This document shows positions 54,636 to 62,099 of a stretch of 64,000 nucleotides of DNA, in pieces. A program made the position numbers and the translations under genes. The notes under the pieces were generated by a model. That model was not told where the DNA came from. It made no database searches and saw only the letters and a list, made by a program, of their open reading frames with translations. Within the stretch, counting starts at the first letter, position 1. Each line of letters starts with the position of its first letter. The DNA comes from Chitinophaga sp. Ak27 (lineage in GTDB: Bacteria > Bacteroidota > Bacteroidia > Chitinophagales > Chitinophagaceae), in NCBI RefSeq assembly GCF_012726295.1, contig NZ_JABAOB010000013.1, positions 62,001-126,000 on the forward strand. Direction: 5' to 3'.

Positions 54636-55481
54636 ATGTATTACCGTAATCTGCGTACCATGAATTTATACATTACCAGTAACACGCATCAAAACAGCTA
54701 TTTCTTTCAATTATTCCAACGAGGTGACGAGACGGGGCTTAATTATATTTATAACAATCTTTACAAAGGAGTCTTCTATTATGCCAGGCGCATAATTGAG
54801 GACTCATTTGTCATAAACTCCATCCTCCAGGAAGCCTTCCTCCGGGCCTGGGATTTCAGAACCCGAATGACCTCCATGCTGCATCTTTTCCGGTTCATCC
54901 GCCTATGTGTCCGGTGGGGATGCTACGAATACCTCCGAAAGAAGGTTAGTAAATTCCATCGCGGCTTTATGCATCTCGAATTTCTTGAGAATAGCCATTA
55001 CGCATCCTTTAACCCAGAGGAAGAAGCAGAATGTACCCATCTGTCAGAGAAAAATCTTGAACGCCTGGAAAGAATAGAAAAGGCCATTCCATATTTACCG
55101 GCCAACAGACAAACCATTATAAGGCTTTATATGCTCTATGGCCTTAACTATAAAGAAATAGCCAGACGGTTTGCCGCTCCATACCAGCATATCACAACAG
55201 AAATTCAGGAAAGCATTGAATCCCTAAAATCAATGCTGCTGGCACCTCCGCAAAAGCAAACCACCGTTAGAAAGAACCATCAAGATAACTACACAGCACA
55301 TTTAACACCAGACCAGGCCCAGATATATAAGTTACGGCATCAGGGCAAATACAGCTTTGACAGGATTTCTCGGGAAACGAACAGGCCATTAGCCGATGTA
55401 GTTAATCAGTACATTTTAGCCAATCAAACCTTACAAAAGATTCGCAAACATGGAAACAAGAAAAATCACTCTTACGCGTAG
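54636..55481 (+). CDS. ECF-type sigma-70 family factor with C-terminal HTH-like extension
   Basis: The 281-residue protein has a sigma-2 region (about 22-104: LFQRGDETGLNYIYNNLYKG, INSILQEAFLRAWDF) and a sigma-4 region (about 143-202: LERIEKAIPYLPANRQTIIRLYMLYGLNYKEIARRF). This is the ECF layout with no sigma-3. Unlike ordinary ECF factors of about 180-200 residues, it goes on for 79 residues (203-281). The extension has a further HTH-like segment (LTPDQAQIYKLRHQGKYSFDRISRETNRPLADVVNQYI). No anti-sigma gene follows; instead the Cas12f-like gene overlaps its end by 32 nt. A second start is possible at 54660. Confidence 0.88.
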   Translation: MYYRNLRTMNLYITSNTHQNSYFFQLFQRGDETGLNYIYNNLYKGVFYYARRIIEDSFVINSILQEAFLRAWDFRTRMTSMLHLFRFIRLCVRWGCYEYLRKKVSKFHRGFMHLEFLENSHYASFNPEEEAECTHLSEKNLERLERIEKAIPYLPANRQTIIRLYMLYGLNYKEIARRFAAPYQHITTEIQESIESLKSMLLAPPQKQTTVRKNHQDNYTAHLTPDQAQIYKLRHQGKYSFDRISRETNRPLADVVNQYILANQTLQKIRKHGNKKNHSYA

Positions 55482-56547
55482 AATCCAGTTACTTATCAAC
55501 AGTGGTGACGACCAAGTAAGACATGCAACCTGGGAGACGCTGTGGCAATGGCAACATTTCTGTTTTCGGGCGGCCAATCAAATATCTACCCATCACTTTA
55601 TTCAGGACCAGATAAAGGAACTGTTCTATCTGAAAGATGATACAAAGGTTAAGTTGACTGACGTTCACAAAGATCCGGATGGGATATTAACCACCTCTAA
55701 AACCAATACCACCTATCAGTTCCTCAGCAAACGATATAAACAGGAAATACCAATGGCAATACTCTCGTCTCTTAATAAGACCCTTGTATCCACCTACAAC
55801 AGGGAAAAAGAAGCATACTGGAAAGGAGATAGGTCACTGAGGAACTATAGGCGTAATATCCCGATACCCATACCGGCTGGAGCTTTAACCAAAATCCGGC
55901 CCATTGACCAAAGTAGAAACTATACTTTCTCTCTCTATGGGCTTCATTTTAGAACCTATTTCGGAAAGGTTCTGGATGACAAGTATTGTATGTGGAAGAA
56001 AGCTATAGATGGTGCTTATAAGCTTTGTAATAGCTCATTGCAATTAGATGATAGTAAGATTTATCTTCTGGCGGTTTTCCAATTTGATAAGCAGGTGGAC
56101 AATCTAAACCCTGAGGTGATAGCGGAAGCTTCACTTTCCATAGAAATCCCAGTGGTCGTAAAAATCAACAGCTACCAATATCGAATAGGCACAAAAGAAG
56201 ATTTTCTTTATCGCAGGCTGGCTATCCAAGAAGCTATCAGACGCTGTCAGAAATCATCAAGCTTTAACAGGACTAAAAACGGTAAGACACGGATGCGCCA
56301 AAAGGTAAATAGCTTCTGCGATGCGGAAAAAAGGTATGTCAACTATAAACTACATGTTTATAGCAAACGACTGATAGACCTTTGTATTAAGCATCAAGCG
56401 GCAACACTTATTCTGGTGGGCCAACATGAAACAGAAGACCTGGCAAAAGAAGAAAAATTTGTTATGCGAAACTGGAATTATAGCGGACTACGGCAAAAAA
56501 TAGCCTACAAGGCCTACAAAGCTGGGATTAACTTAATTGTAGAATAA
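55450..56547 (+). CDS. Nuclease-dead Cas12f/TnpB-like protein (dCas12f)
   Basis: The 365-residue protein lines up with Cas12f/TnpB effectors in its second half. It has a wedge-domain-like RRNIPIPIPAG (134-144), then YLLAVFQFDKQ leading into the RuvC-I strand LSIEIPVVVKI (229-239). E232 and P234 replace the usual Asp and Gly of DxG. A helical segment with FNRTKNGKTRMRQKV follows, then the RuvC-II strand ATLILVGQHETEDL (318-331), where the catalytic Glu is missing. Next is NWNYSGLRQKIAYKAYKAGI (341-360). It stops right there: the zinc-finger and RuvC-III Asp of active enzymes are absent. I infer RNA-guided DNA binding without cutting. Its start overlaps the sigma gene by 32 nt. Confidence 0.85.
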   Translation: METRKITLTRRIQLLINSGDDQVRHATWETLWQWQHFCFRAANQISTHHFIQDQIKELFYLKDDTKVKLTDVHKDPDGILTTSKTNTTYQFLSKRYKQEIPMAILSSLNKTLVSTYNREKEAYWKGDRSLRNYRRNIPIPIPAGALTKIRPIDQSRNYTFSLYGLHFRTYFGKVLDDKYCMWKKAIDGAYKLCNSSLQLDDSKIYLLAVFQFDKQVDNLNPEVIAEASLSIEIPVVVKINSYQYRIGTKEDFLYRRLAIQEAIRRCQKSSSFNRTKNGKTRMRQKVNSFCDAEKRYVNYKLHVYSKRLIDLCIKHQAATLILVGQHETEDLAKEEKFVMRNWNYSGLRQKIAYKAYKAGINLIVE

Positions 56548-56569
56548 TTCTTCTGGCTAGTAAAATATT

Positions 56570-56707
56570 TGAGGGTGCTTGTACACCCGTAGAGTGAGGC
56601 TTCATGTGCACTCACTAAATATCTTCCCTTTATGGTATCCATATAAGGGGTATATACAATTACAGGGTACATGGCTCATCATGCAACCGTACCAGAAACA
56701 TTGAAGG
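56570..56707 (+). ncRNA. Candidate guide RNA of the dCas12f-sigma system
   Basis: Three hairpins follow the dCas12f stop codon: GGGTG/CACCC (56573-56588), AGTGAG/CTCACT with inner GC/GC (56593-56616), and CCCTTTATGG/CCATATAAGGG with one bulge (56626-56649). A stretch ending ATGCAAC (56681-56687) follows. The same seven bases end the direct repeat of several Cas12f systems, immediately before the guide. The segment has no reading frame of note. A 5' extension into the end of the protein gene is possible, as in TnpB omegaRNAs. The boundaries are inferred. Confidence 0.6.
56688..56707 (+). other. Presumptive guide (spacer-like) sequence
   Basis: If ATGCAAC ends the scaffold, the guide reads CGTACCAGAAACATTGAAGG. 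I found no other copy of it on either strand in this window. A near direct repeat, TATATACAATTA (56651-56662) and TATATACGATTA (56709-56720), flanks the segment. The pairing GGTAC (56676-56680 region) with GTACC inside the guide start is a caution about the exact boundary. Confidence 0.4.
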
Positions 56708-56754
56708 CTATATACGATTAAGGTTCTTTATTATTCACCTAACCTCCAACAATT

Positions 56755-57054
56755 ATGAAAAATTATAACCCAATAGTCAACTCTTCTGAAATAGAAGATG
56801 ACTACAGCCAACGGCCATTCCGGCTTAACAAACAAGAAATCAATAACCCACAATTGGTAATTACTGATTTCTGGAAAAGATATTCCCTTCAAAGCTTTAG
56901 AAAACATCTATGGAATGGATTTATTAAAAATCTGCTTATGGGCAATATTGATCCATTAGGAACAGCAGAACTATACATAGACATGGAAAGAATGATTGAA
57001 GTTACTTACTTGCTTAGAAATCAGGTTACTGATAATACACCAGAAAACAAATAA
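56755..57054 (+). CDS. Hypothetical small protein downstream of the guide RNA candidate
   Basis: The 99-residue protein is acidic at the N-terminus (NSSEIEDDYSQRPFRLNKQEINNP) and amphipathic in the C-terminal half (DFWKRYSLQSFRKHLWNGFIKNLL). I do not recognise a family. It begins 207 nt after the dCas12f gene on the same strand and lies between that gene and the phosphoesterase gene, so it may belong to either unit. Confidence 0.6.
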   Translation: MKNYNPIVNSSEIEDDYSQRPFRLNKQEINNPQLVITDFWKRYSLQSFRKHLWNGFIKNLLMGNIDPLGTAELYIDMERMIEVTYLLRNQVTDNTPENK

Positions 57055-57132
57055 CTTCCAGGACTAGACATATCCAGGATTATAAATAATTACTTTAGCA
57101 ACATATTAACTTTCATCTAATACAATATCAGG

Positions 57133-57837
57133 ATGGTAATCATTGGTGATCTTCATGGAGGTTATCCGGAAATACTTTACAAGATCAAAAAATTCGGACT
57201 GGAGAAAACCGCCTTTATACAGGTTGGCGACTGGGGGCTTGGCTTTCAGCATAAGGAGCTTGATATAAAAGTATTGTCTCAAATTGATAAATTTCTTAGG
57301 GAGAAAGAAAATCATCTGTACATATTGAGAGGCAATCATGATAATAAATGGTTCTGGGATCATTGGGATACCTTCAATCTTCGAAACGTCAAACTAGTAC
57401 AGGATTATGAAGTACTGGAGATAGAAAATCAACGGGTCTTTTTTATTGGTGGTGGCATATCCATTGATCGTCTAAGCAGAACGCCCGGTAACGACTACTG
57501 GCCGGACGAAGAAATCCAGTTTGATGAGGCTTTGCTAAAATCAGCATGCGCTCAAGGCATTGACATCGCTATTTCGCACATAGCTCCCAAAGAAACATGG
57601 CCTTATACCTTTGATCCCATCGTCCTTAATTTTATTGTTAAGGAGATGGCCGCTGGCAAAGACCTGGCTACTGACCTGGAAAACGAACGACAGATAATGA
57701 GCCAGATCTACTCATATCTTAAAGCTGCCGGATGCAGGGAATGGTATTATGGCCATTATCATGAATCCCACATGGAAGAAAGAGATGGATTAATTTTCAG
57801 ATGCGTAGCAATCCAGGAAATGTATGACACAAAATAA
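57133..57837 (+). CDS. Calcineurin-like metallophosphoesterase
   Basis: The 234-residue protein shows the metallophosphoesterase metal motifs in order: GDLHGG (residues 5-10), VGDWGLGF, the GNHDN box (RGNHDNKW near residue 73), SHIAP and a terminal YYGHYHESH box. Family members cleave phosphomonoesters or phosphodiesters with two metals. It is cytosolic. The following small gene overlaps its end by 14 nt, so the two are translated together. The link to the accessory region's other genes is unknown. Confidence 0.88.
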   Translation: MVIIGDLHGGYPEILYKIKKFGLEKTAFIQVGDWGLGFQHKELDIKVLSQIDKFLREKENHLYILRGNHDNKWFWDHWDTFNLRNVKLVQDYEVLEIENQRVFFIGGGISIDRLSRTPGNDYWPDEEIQFDEALLKSACAQGIDIAISHIAPKETWPYTFDPIVLNFIVKEMAAGKDLATDLENERQIMSQIYSYLKAAGCREWYYGHYHESHMEERDGLIFRCVAIQEMYDTK

Positions 57838-58072
57838 TCTAACACAGATATATTGGTTGGAAGGCTTCAGGGGAGTTGCCCACGGCAAACATGTTATTTC
57901 TATTGAGGACCTACCGGAATTTCTTAAAAAATGTAATGATACCGGGCTGCAGGTAGTTGGTTTAAAAATCTGCAACCCGGTTCTACATCTGGAATGTATT
58001 CTTCACGCTAATGAAAGCTATATTCAGCAATTTGGTAAGACTGCACAGGAAACCTGGTATTTCAGACCGTAA
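57824..58072 (+). CDS. Hypothetical small protein coupled to the metallophosphoesterase
   Basis: The 82-residue protein (starting MTQNNLTQIYWLEGFRGVAH) has no motif that I recognise. Its start overlaps the phosphoesterase gene by 14 nt in another frame, which suggests translational coupling. Its stop lies 3 nt from the convergent mobilization module. Confidence 0.6.
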   Translation: MTQNNLTQIYWLEGFRGVAHGKHVISIEDLPEFLKKCNDTGLQVVGLKICNPVLHLECILHANESYIQQFGKTAQETWYFRP

Positions 58073-58075
58073 CTA

Positions 58076-58651
58076 CTACCGGTTCCTCTCATCAGCTTTC
58101 TTCCTCAACTCCCTGGCAGACTGTTCTTGTTCAGTAGCCAGTCGCAGCATCTCAAGCCGGTCTTTTTTCAATTGCTCCTGTCGTAGTACACTATCCCGCA
58201 GGGCGGGAGTCCGATAATATAGACTGTCGGTAGTGGTTAATAATTGCTGAATTGATCTATTATCCTGTAGTTTCAGGAAGCGGTATTTTGTGTCTGCTTC
58301 TTTATACTGTTTTAGGTTATCAGCCGCATTATACCACCCCATACTCAGGACTGCAACAACTATTACCAGAACTATCACTATAAAAATAACCTTTGACAAA
58401 TGATGATGATGTATTAGGTTCTCTGTCCGGGGTGTTTTCATTATCCGGATGTTCTGAGATAAGGCAGCAGTTAACGCTACTACTTCTTCTTTAGGTAGCG
58501 AAAGCTGAGTGAAAGTATCATGCATCCCCTTCCAGATCTCGGCAATCTTACCTGAGTTATCAGGAATAGCCTTTACCTTTTCATCCAGATCCTGCAATAA
58601 CTTTTCCTGTTCATCTACTTTGGATGCTAGTGTCTCTATAATCTGATTCAT
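58076..58651 (-). CDS. Single-pass membrane protein of the mobilization module
   Basis: The 191-residue protein has a coiled-coil N-terminal half (LASKVDEQEKLLQDLDEKVKAI), a His run, one transmembrane helix (VIFIVIVLVIVVAVLSMGW, about 108-126) and a charged coiled coil to the end. Such proteins accompany relaxase genes in Bacteroidota mobilizable elements, but their role is not established. It lies 20 nt after the relaxase gene on the same strand. Confidence 0.7.
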   Translation of the reverse strand: MNQIIETLASKVDEQEKLLQDLDEKVKAIPDNSGKIAEIWKGMHDTFTQLSLPKEEVVALTAALSQNIRIMKTPRTENLIHHHHLSKVIFIVIVLVIVVAVLSMGWYNAADNLKQYKEADTKYRFLKLQDNRSIQQLLTTTDSLYYRTPALRDSVLRQEQLKKDRLEMLRLATEQEQSARELRKKADERNR

Positions 58652-58671
58652 GATTTGTTACTTTTAAGATT

Positions 58672-59694
58672 TCAATGAGATTGTCTTTTCCTCTTTCTTT
58701 TCTGCTCCCGATCATATGCTTCCTGGGTTAATTCATATGGAATAGTATTGCCGGTCATTTCAGGTTGTAATAACCATTCAATAAGATTTGCTAAATTTTG
58801 AATCCCTGGCACGGGGGAAGAACCGCTATTATATTGGGGCCGGTCATTATCGGTATAGTGATTTTTTTTCCCAGATTGTTTTCGGGAAAGTGATTCAAAA
58901 TTCCTTTGCTCATGTTGCTTATGCGCCAGCTCTTTTTTCAGAGATAGAATCCTCTCGATTTTTGAAAGGGGGAACCCAACATCGCTTCCTTTAATCTTTA
59001 CTTTTTTTCCGTCAATAAATGAAATCCCTCTGCCTTTAATTACGGTATAACCCAATGAGTGCATAGCTTTTTCAAAGGCTGGGTAATCATTCACCTTCCT
59101 CAAAGTATTCCGGATGTGATCTTTCAGGTTTGTCCTTCTTTGATCCTGTCGGGGAATTAATTGCTGGTCTTTCGATAAAAAAGCCTTCGGACTCAATACT
59201 TGCGTCAACCCTAGTTTCTCTTCCTGCTTTCGGCAAAAAGCTGCCATTCGCCTATAGCTGTTGCTATCACTTGCAGCTTTGCCGTCATATCCTACTCTAT
59301 TCGCTACTATATGAAAATGCTGCTCACGGGTATCTTTATGAAAAACCATCAGGTACTGGTGATCTGCAACATTAAATTCCTTTACCAATGCTTCCCCCAG
59401 CTCAATCAGCTGATCTTTGGTCAGATGGTCACCTTCAGCCAATCTGATAGAAAGATGAAATGCAGCCTTTTCTACTCTTTTACTCAGGCGGGCTACATCC
59501 CTAAACTGTTCTGCCATCTCATACTTATCTCCGAAACAATCATTAAAAGCTAGTATTTCTGCTCTATCCTTGTGCTGAACACCATCTCTTAAAGACCTTT
59601 CTCTTTTCTCCTCTTCGGACAAATCTTTTTTATCTTCCAGGACATAACTGATAAGATGATAAAAAGAACTTCCGGTAATTACTGTGCCGATCAC
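58672..59694 (-). CDS. Relaxase (MobA/VirD2-like mobilization nuclease)
   Basis: The 340-residue protein has the relaxase N-terminal domain. A Tyr-containing start (GSSFYHLISYVLED) holds the candidate nicking Tyr, FHLSIRLAEGDHLTKDQL forms motif II, and the metal-binding HFHIVANRV (H-x-H) is motif III. It nicks one strand at oriT and stays attached for conjugative transfer. It overlaps mobC by 4 nt. The C-terminus is basic and Gln-rich, with no helicase domain. Confidence 0.9.
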   Translation of the reverse strand: MIGTVITGSSFYHLISYVLEDKKDLSEEEKRERSLRDGVQHKDRAEILAFNDCFGDKYEMAEQFRDVARLSKRVEKAAFHLSIRLAEGDHLTKDQLIELGEALVKEFNVADHQYLMVFHKDTREQHFHIVANRVGYDGKAASDSNSYRRMAAFCRKQEEKLGLTQVLSPKAFLSKDQQLIPRQDQRRTNLKDHIRNTLRKVNDYPAFEKAMHSLGYTVIKGRGISFIDGKKVKIKGSDVGFPLSKIERILSLKKELAHKQHEQRNFESLSRKQSGKKNHYTDNDRPQYNSGSSPVPGIQNLANLIEWLLQPEMTGNTIPYELTQEAYDREQKRKRKRQSH

Positions 59695-60071
59695 CTGAGA
59701 TAATTTTTAATCTCCACTGCAATTCCCTTTAGCACCGGCACCAGGTGTTGAAGGTCTACCCGCTCCAACATTGATAAGTCTTCATCCTTATTACGCTTTT
59801 TGGCGACCTGGTTGATGTTGGCGGCTATATGGTTAAGTGTTCCGGATAGCGCCAATACTTCGGCGGGGAATACTTTAACCTGCTGATCAACCTTCCCATT
59901 TACTGACATCTGCCTGATATACTCTGATATATTAAGGTTTAATTCCTTTGCCTTTTGGGCAATGACCAACTTTTCAAAAGCTGAACATTTGAAGGACAGG
60001 ATAATATTTTTCCTGACTTCTTTTGAAGGACGCCCTCCTTTACTCCCCTGCTTCTTATCATTCTGCGTCAT
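59691..60071 (-). CDS. mobC: MobC-like relaxosome accessory protein
   Basis: The 126-residue protein has a basic N-terminus (GSKGGRPSKEVRKNIILSFKCSAFEKLVI), a ribbon-helix-helix-like segment and the MobC-type C-terminal LNHIAANINQVAKKRNKDED. It binds oriT and helps the relaxase open it. It is translationally coupled to the relaxase gene by a 4-nt overlap. A palindrome-rich stretch just upstream is a likely oriT. Confidence 0.88.
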   Translation of the reverse strand: MTQNDKKQGSKGGRPSKEVRKNIILSFKCSAFEKLVIAQKAKELNLNISEYIRQMSVNGKVDQQVKVFPAEVLALSGTLNHIAANINQVAKKRNKDEDLSMLERVDLQHLVPVLKGIAVEIKNYLR

Positions 60072-60079
60072 GATTCAGT

Positions 60080-60236
60080 TCATTTTATTTCATTGAATCC
60101 GCCTGTCAGCGGATGAAAAAGCCTACCCACAAATGCGATAGCATGTGGTGGGTCAGAGGTTTTGGTATTACCAAAACATAGCTGGCTATACCGAACCTCA
60201 AGACCCATATGCTCCCGCCCGCATGGTTTTCCTATG
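60080..60236. other. Candidate origin of transfer (oriT) upstream of mobC
   Basis: GTTTTGGTA (60159-60167) and TACCAAAAC (60169-60177) form a perfect inverted repeat around one T. CCCAC (60126-60130) with GTGGG (60148-60152) encloses an ATGC-GATA-GCAT hairpin (60133-60144). Such paired inverted repeats directly upstream of mobC-mobA are typical of oriT, but the nick site is not identifiable here. Confidence 0.5.
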
Positions 60237-60635
60237 CTATAATTTGTCGTCTGATTTGGGAGAAGCAATCTTTTTACCTTCCCCTTCAGGTCCGTTTTTC
60301 TTGGGTCCGGGCTTAGTTAATTTGTTTTGAGGCGGTAACTCCATCTCAAAAATCATGGGGTTATCTATACCGTATTTATAGATATTCTTTTTCAAGTCCA
60401 TCCAAAGTTGAATGTTATAATCCGCCAGTTCTATCAGTTCATCACGGGTTAACCTGAACGGATTATGCACAGATGCGGGGGAATTACTTTCCGAAACCCC
60501 ATCGTTGCAGGCAAGTATATTCGGACGATACCCTTCGCCAAGCTCTAATGATTTCCCGATAGCCATGCTGTTTCCAAATAACTTAATCTGCTTACCAGAA
60601 CTTAATTGCAGTGTTTTTCTTCTGAAGTCTGCCAT
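60237..60635 (-). CDS. Hypothetical protein of the mobilizable element
   Basis: The 132-residue protein begins FRRKTLQLSSGKQIKLFGNSMAIG and has a conserved-looking NPFRLTRDELIELADYNIQLWMDLKKNI segment and a Pro/Lys-rich tail. It lies between the primase gene and the mobC-mobA pair on the same strand. The function is not known to me. Confidence 0.6.
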   Translation of the reverse strand: MADFRRKTLQLSSGKQIKLFGNSMAIGKSLELGEGYRPNILACNDGVSESNSPASVHNPFRLTRDELIELADYNIQLWMDLKKNIYKYGIDNPMIFEMELPPQNKLTKPGPKKNGPEGEGKKIASPKSDDKL

Positions 60636-60721
60636 AATTTGAGATTTTTAATAATTGAATAATTACTCCTGAGAGGGGTGGGTTACGGTGAAAAGAAAAG
60701 GATCATCACCTTTTTCTGATG

Positions 60722-61657
60722 TTAACCTGGGCGTAGCTTTTTGAGGTTGTCTTGTGGGCGTTTGTTGGTTTCCGCAGGGTTAGAATGGATGAGAAATTGA
60801 TTCAGGTCCTTGTAGTTCCCATATGTATAACTACAATCGCGGTATTTCTTATCCAGGGCTAACGCCTGATGTGTTTGAGCAATACCCGCCTTATCTCTAT
60901 CCAAATACAGATGAATAGTTTGATGCCCCTCCATTAATTCCCGGCTCTTTTTAAAGAAGGATAAAGAATTTAGTACCAGGTAATTAGTCACTGGAAGATT
61001 GTTCCCTTGATGGTTTGTTAAGAAAGATAGAAAACTGAAGAAGCCTTCATATACGGATACTTCAGATGCACCGTTATCAATAAACGTAGTTGCCTTGGGG
61101 CTGGAACTCCCCTTGAAATAAGGATTGCGCAATTCATACCCACCCGCATCATTTTTAAACCCGATGGCGTAATAATCCTTTCCATAAAGGGAGTACCTAA
61201 CTTCCCGGCAAAACTGCCGAGCAAGTTGCAGGGGAATACAGCGCAATTCCAAATAGTAGAGCAGGGCCGGTGAAGCAATCGGCGTATCCCTTATCACCCG
61301 AATCTTTTTTTCTTCACTGGAAAATTGGGGAGCTGGCTCCACTGGTGGAAGCTGAGAGATAACCTGATGCCGGTGAAAAGAAAGAAAAGATTGCAGCTTC
61401 TCCAAAACCTCAGGAATGGTACAATGATGAAACAACATTCCAAAGTCTACAATACTTCCTCCCTGACCAATTCCAAAATCATAAAATAAATTCAGTCTGC
61501 GGTTAACCTTAAAGGAGGCGGTATTCTCTTCCCGGAACGGAGATAAATACCAATAATCCTGACTTTGGATCTTCTGGGGCTGGTAACCAAGGGATGCCAG
61601 GTAGTCAACCATGTCTATCCGTTTTGCCTCCGCAATGGGGAAATCACTTGTTGCCAT
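60722..61657 (-). CDS. CHC2 zinc-finger/Toprim primase-like protein
   Basis: The 311-residue protein has a primase-type N-terminal module (IDMVDYLASLGYQPQKI, WYLSPFREENTASFKVNRRLNLFYDFGIGQGGSIVDF). A C-terminal Toprim-like half follows (VYEGFFSFLSFLT, then IHLYLDRDKAGIAQTHQAL with the DxD pair). Such short primases serve replication of mobilizable elements after transfer. Only one of the usual zinc-finger Cys is obvious, so zinc binding is uncertain. Confidence 0.85.
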   Translation of the reverse strand: MATSDFPIAEAKRIDMVDYLASLGYQPQKIQSQDYWYLSPFREENTASFKVNRRLNLFYDFGIGQGGSIVDFGMLFHHCTIPEVLEKLQSFLSFHRHQVISQLPPVEPAPQFSSEEKKIRVIRDTPIASPALLYYLELRCIPLQLARQFCREVRYSLYGKDYYAIGFKNDAGGYELRNPYFKGSSSPKATTFIDNGASEVSVYEGFFSFLSFLTNHQGNNLPVTNYLVLNSLSFFKKSRELMEGHQTIHLYLDRDKAGIAQTHQALALDKKYRDCSYTYGNYKDLNQFLIHSNPAETNKRPQDNLKKLRPG

Positions 61658-61683
61658 AAAATAGTTTGAGATGGGTTAAAGGG

Positions 61684-61989
61684 TTAATCTTCCCGTTCGG
61701 GTTTCTGGTTCATGGATCGAATCCGCTTAATGTCTTCCTCCAGCTCAGACAGGTAAAACACCTTCTTACGCTCACCCAGATCATGGCGGCGGATCAGGGA
61801 CATTTGTACGAACTTCCGGAGTGTGGGGGCAGAAACACCTATAATTTTACAAGCCTGCCGGATGTTCAGCGGTGTTTCTGATAAACCTTTGGATAGGTTA
61901 TTTTCCTGGAGGCAGGACTTAACGATACTTTCAATAAAGAGTCTTGCTTGCTCTATACTGAAACCAATAAATTGCATTTGCTCACTCAT
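61684..61989 (-). CDS. Excisionase-like helix-turn-helix protein
   Basis: The 101-residue protein has a DNA-binding segment (PLNIRQACKIIGVSAPTLRKFVQMSLIRRHDLGERKKVFYLSELEEDI) of the MerR/excisionase type with a short wing. It probably directs excision or controls the mobilization genes. It lies 26 nt upstream of the primase gene on the same strand. Confidence 0.8.
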   Translation of the reverse strand: MSEQMQFIGFSIEQARLFIESIVKSCLQENNLSKGLSETPLNIRQACKIIGVSAPTLRKFVQMSLIRRHDLGERKKVFYLSELEEDIKRIRSMNQKPERED

Positions 61990-62099
61990 ATCTCTTCACT
62001 ATTGATTCAGAGCAAATATGAATGCAAAAAATGCCGGTTTAAGGCAAATACCGGAAAAAACATGCAAAATCCGGACTTTGTTTGTAGGATGGCGATTGC

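Noticed and set aside
55450..56547. Reading the Cas12f-like gene as an IS605-type TnpB transposon gene
   Set aside because: No TnpA gene and no transposon ends are visible, the catalytic residues are lost, and the gene overlaps a sigma gene, which points to exaptation.
56548..56754. A CRISPR array next to the Cas12f-like gene
   Set aside because: No regularly spaced repeats and no cas1/cas2 genes are present; only a single guide-like segment.
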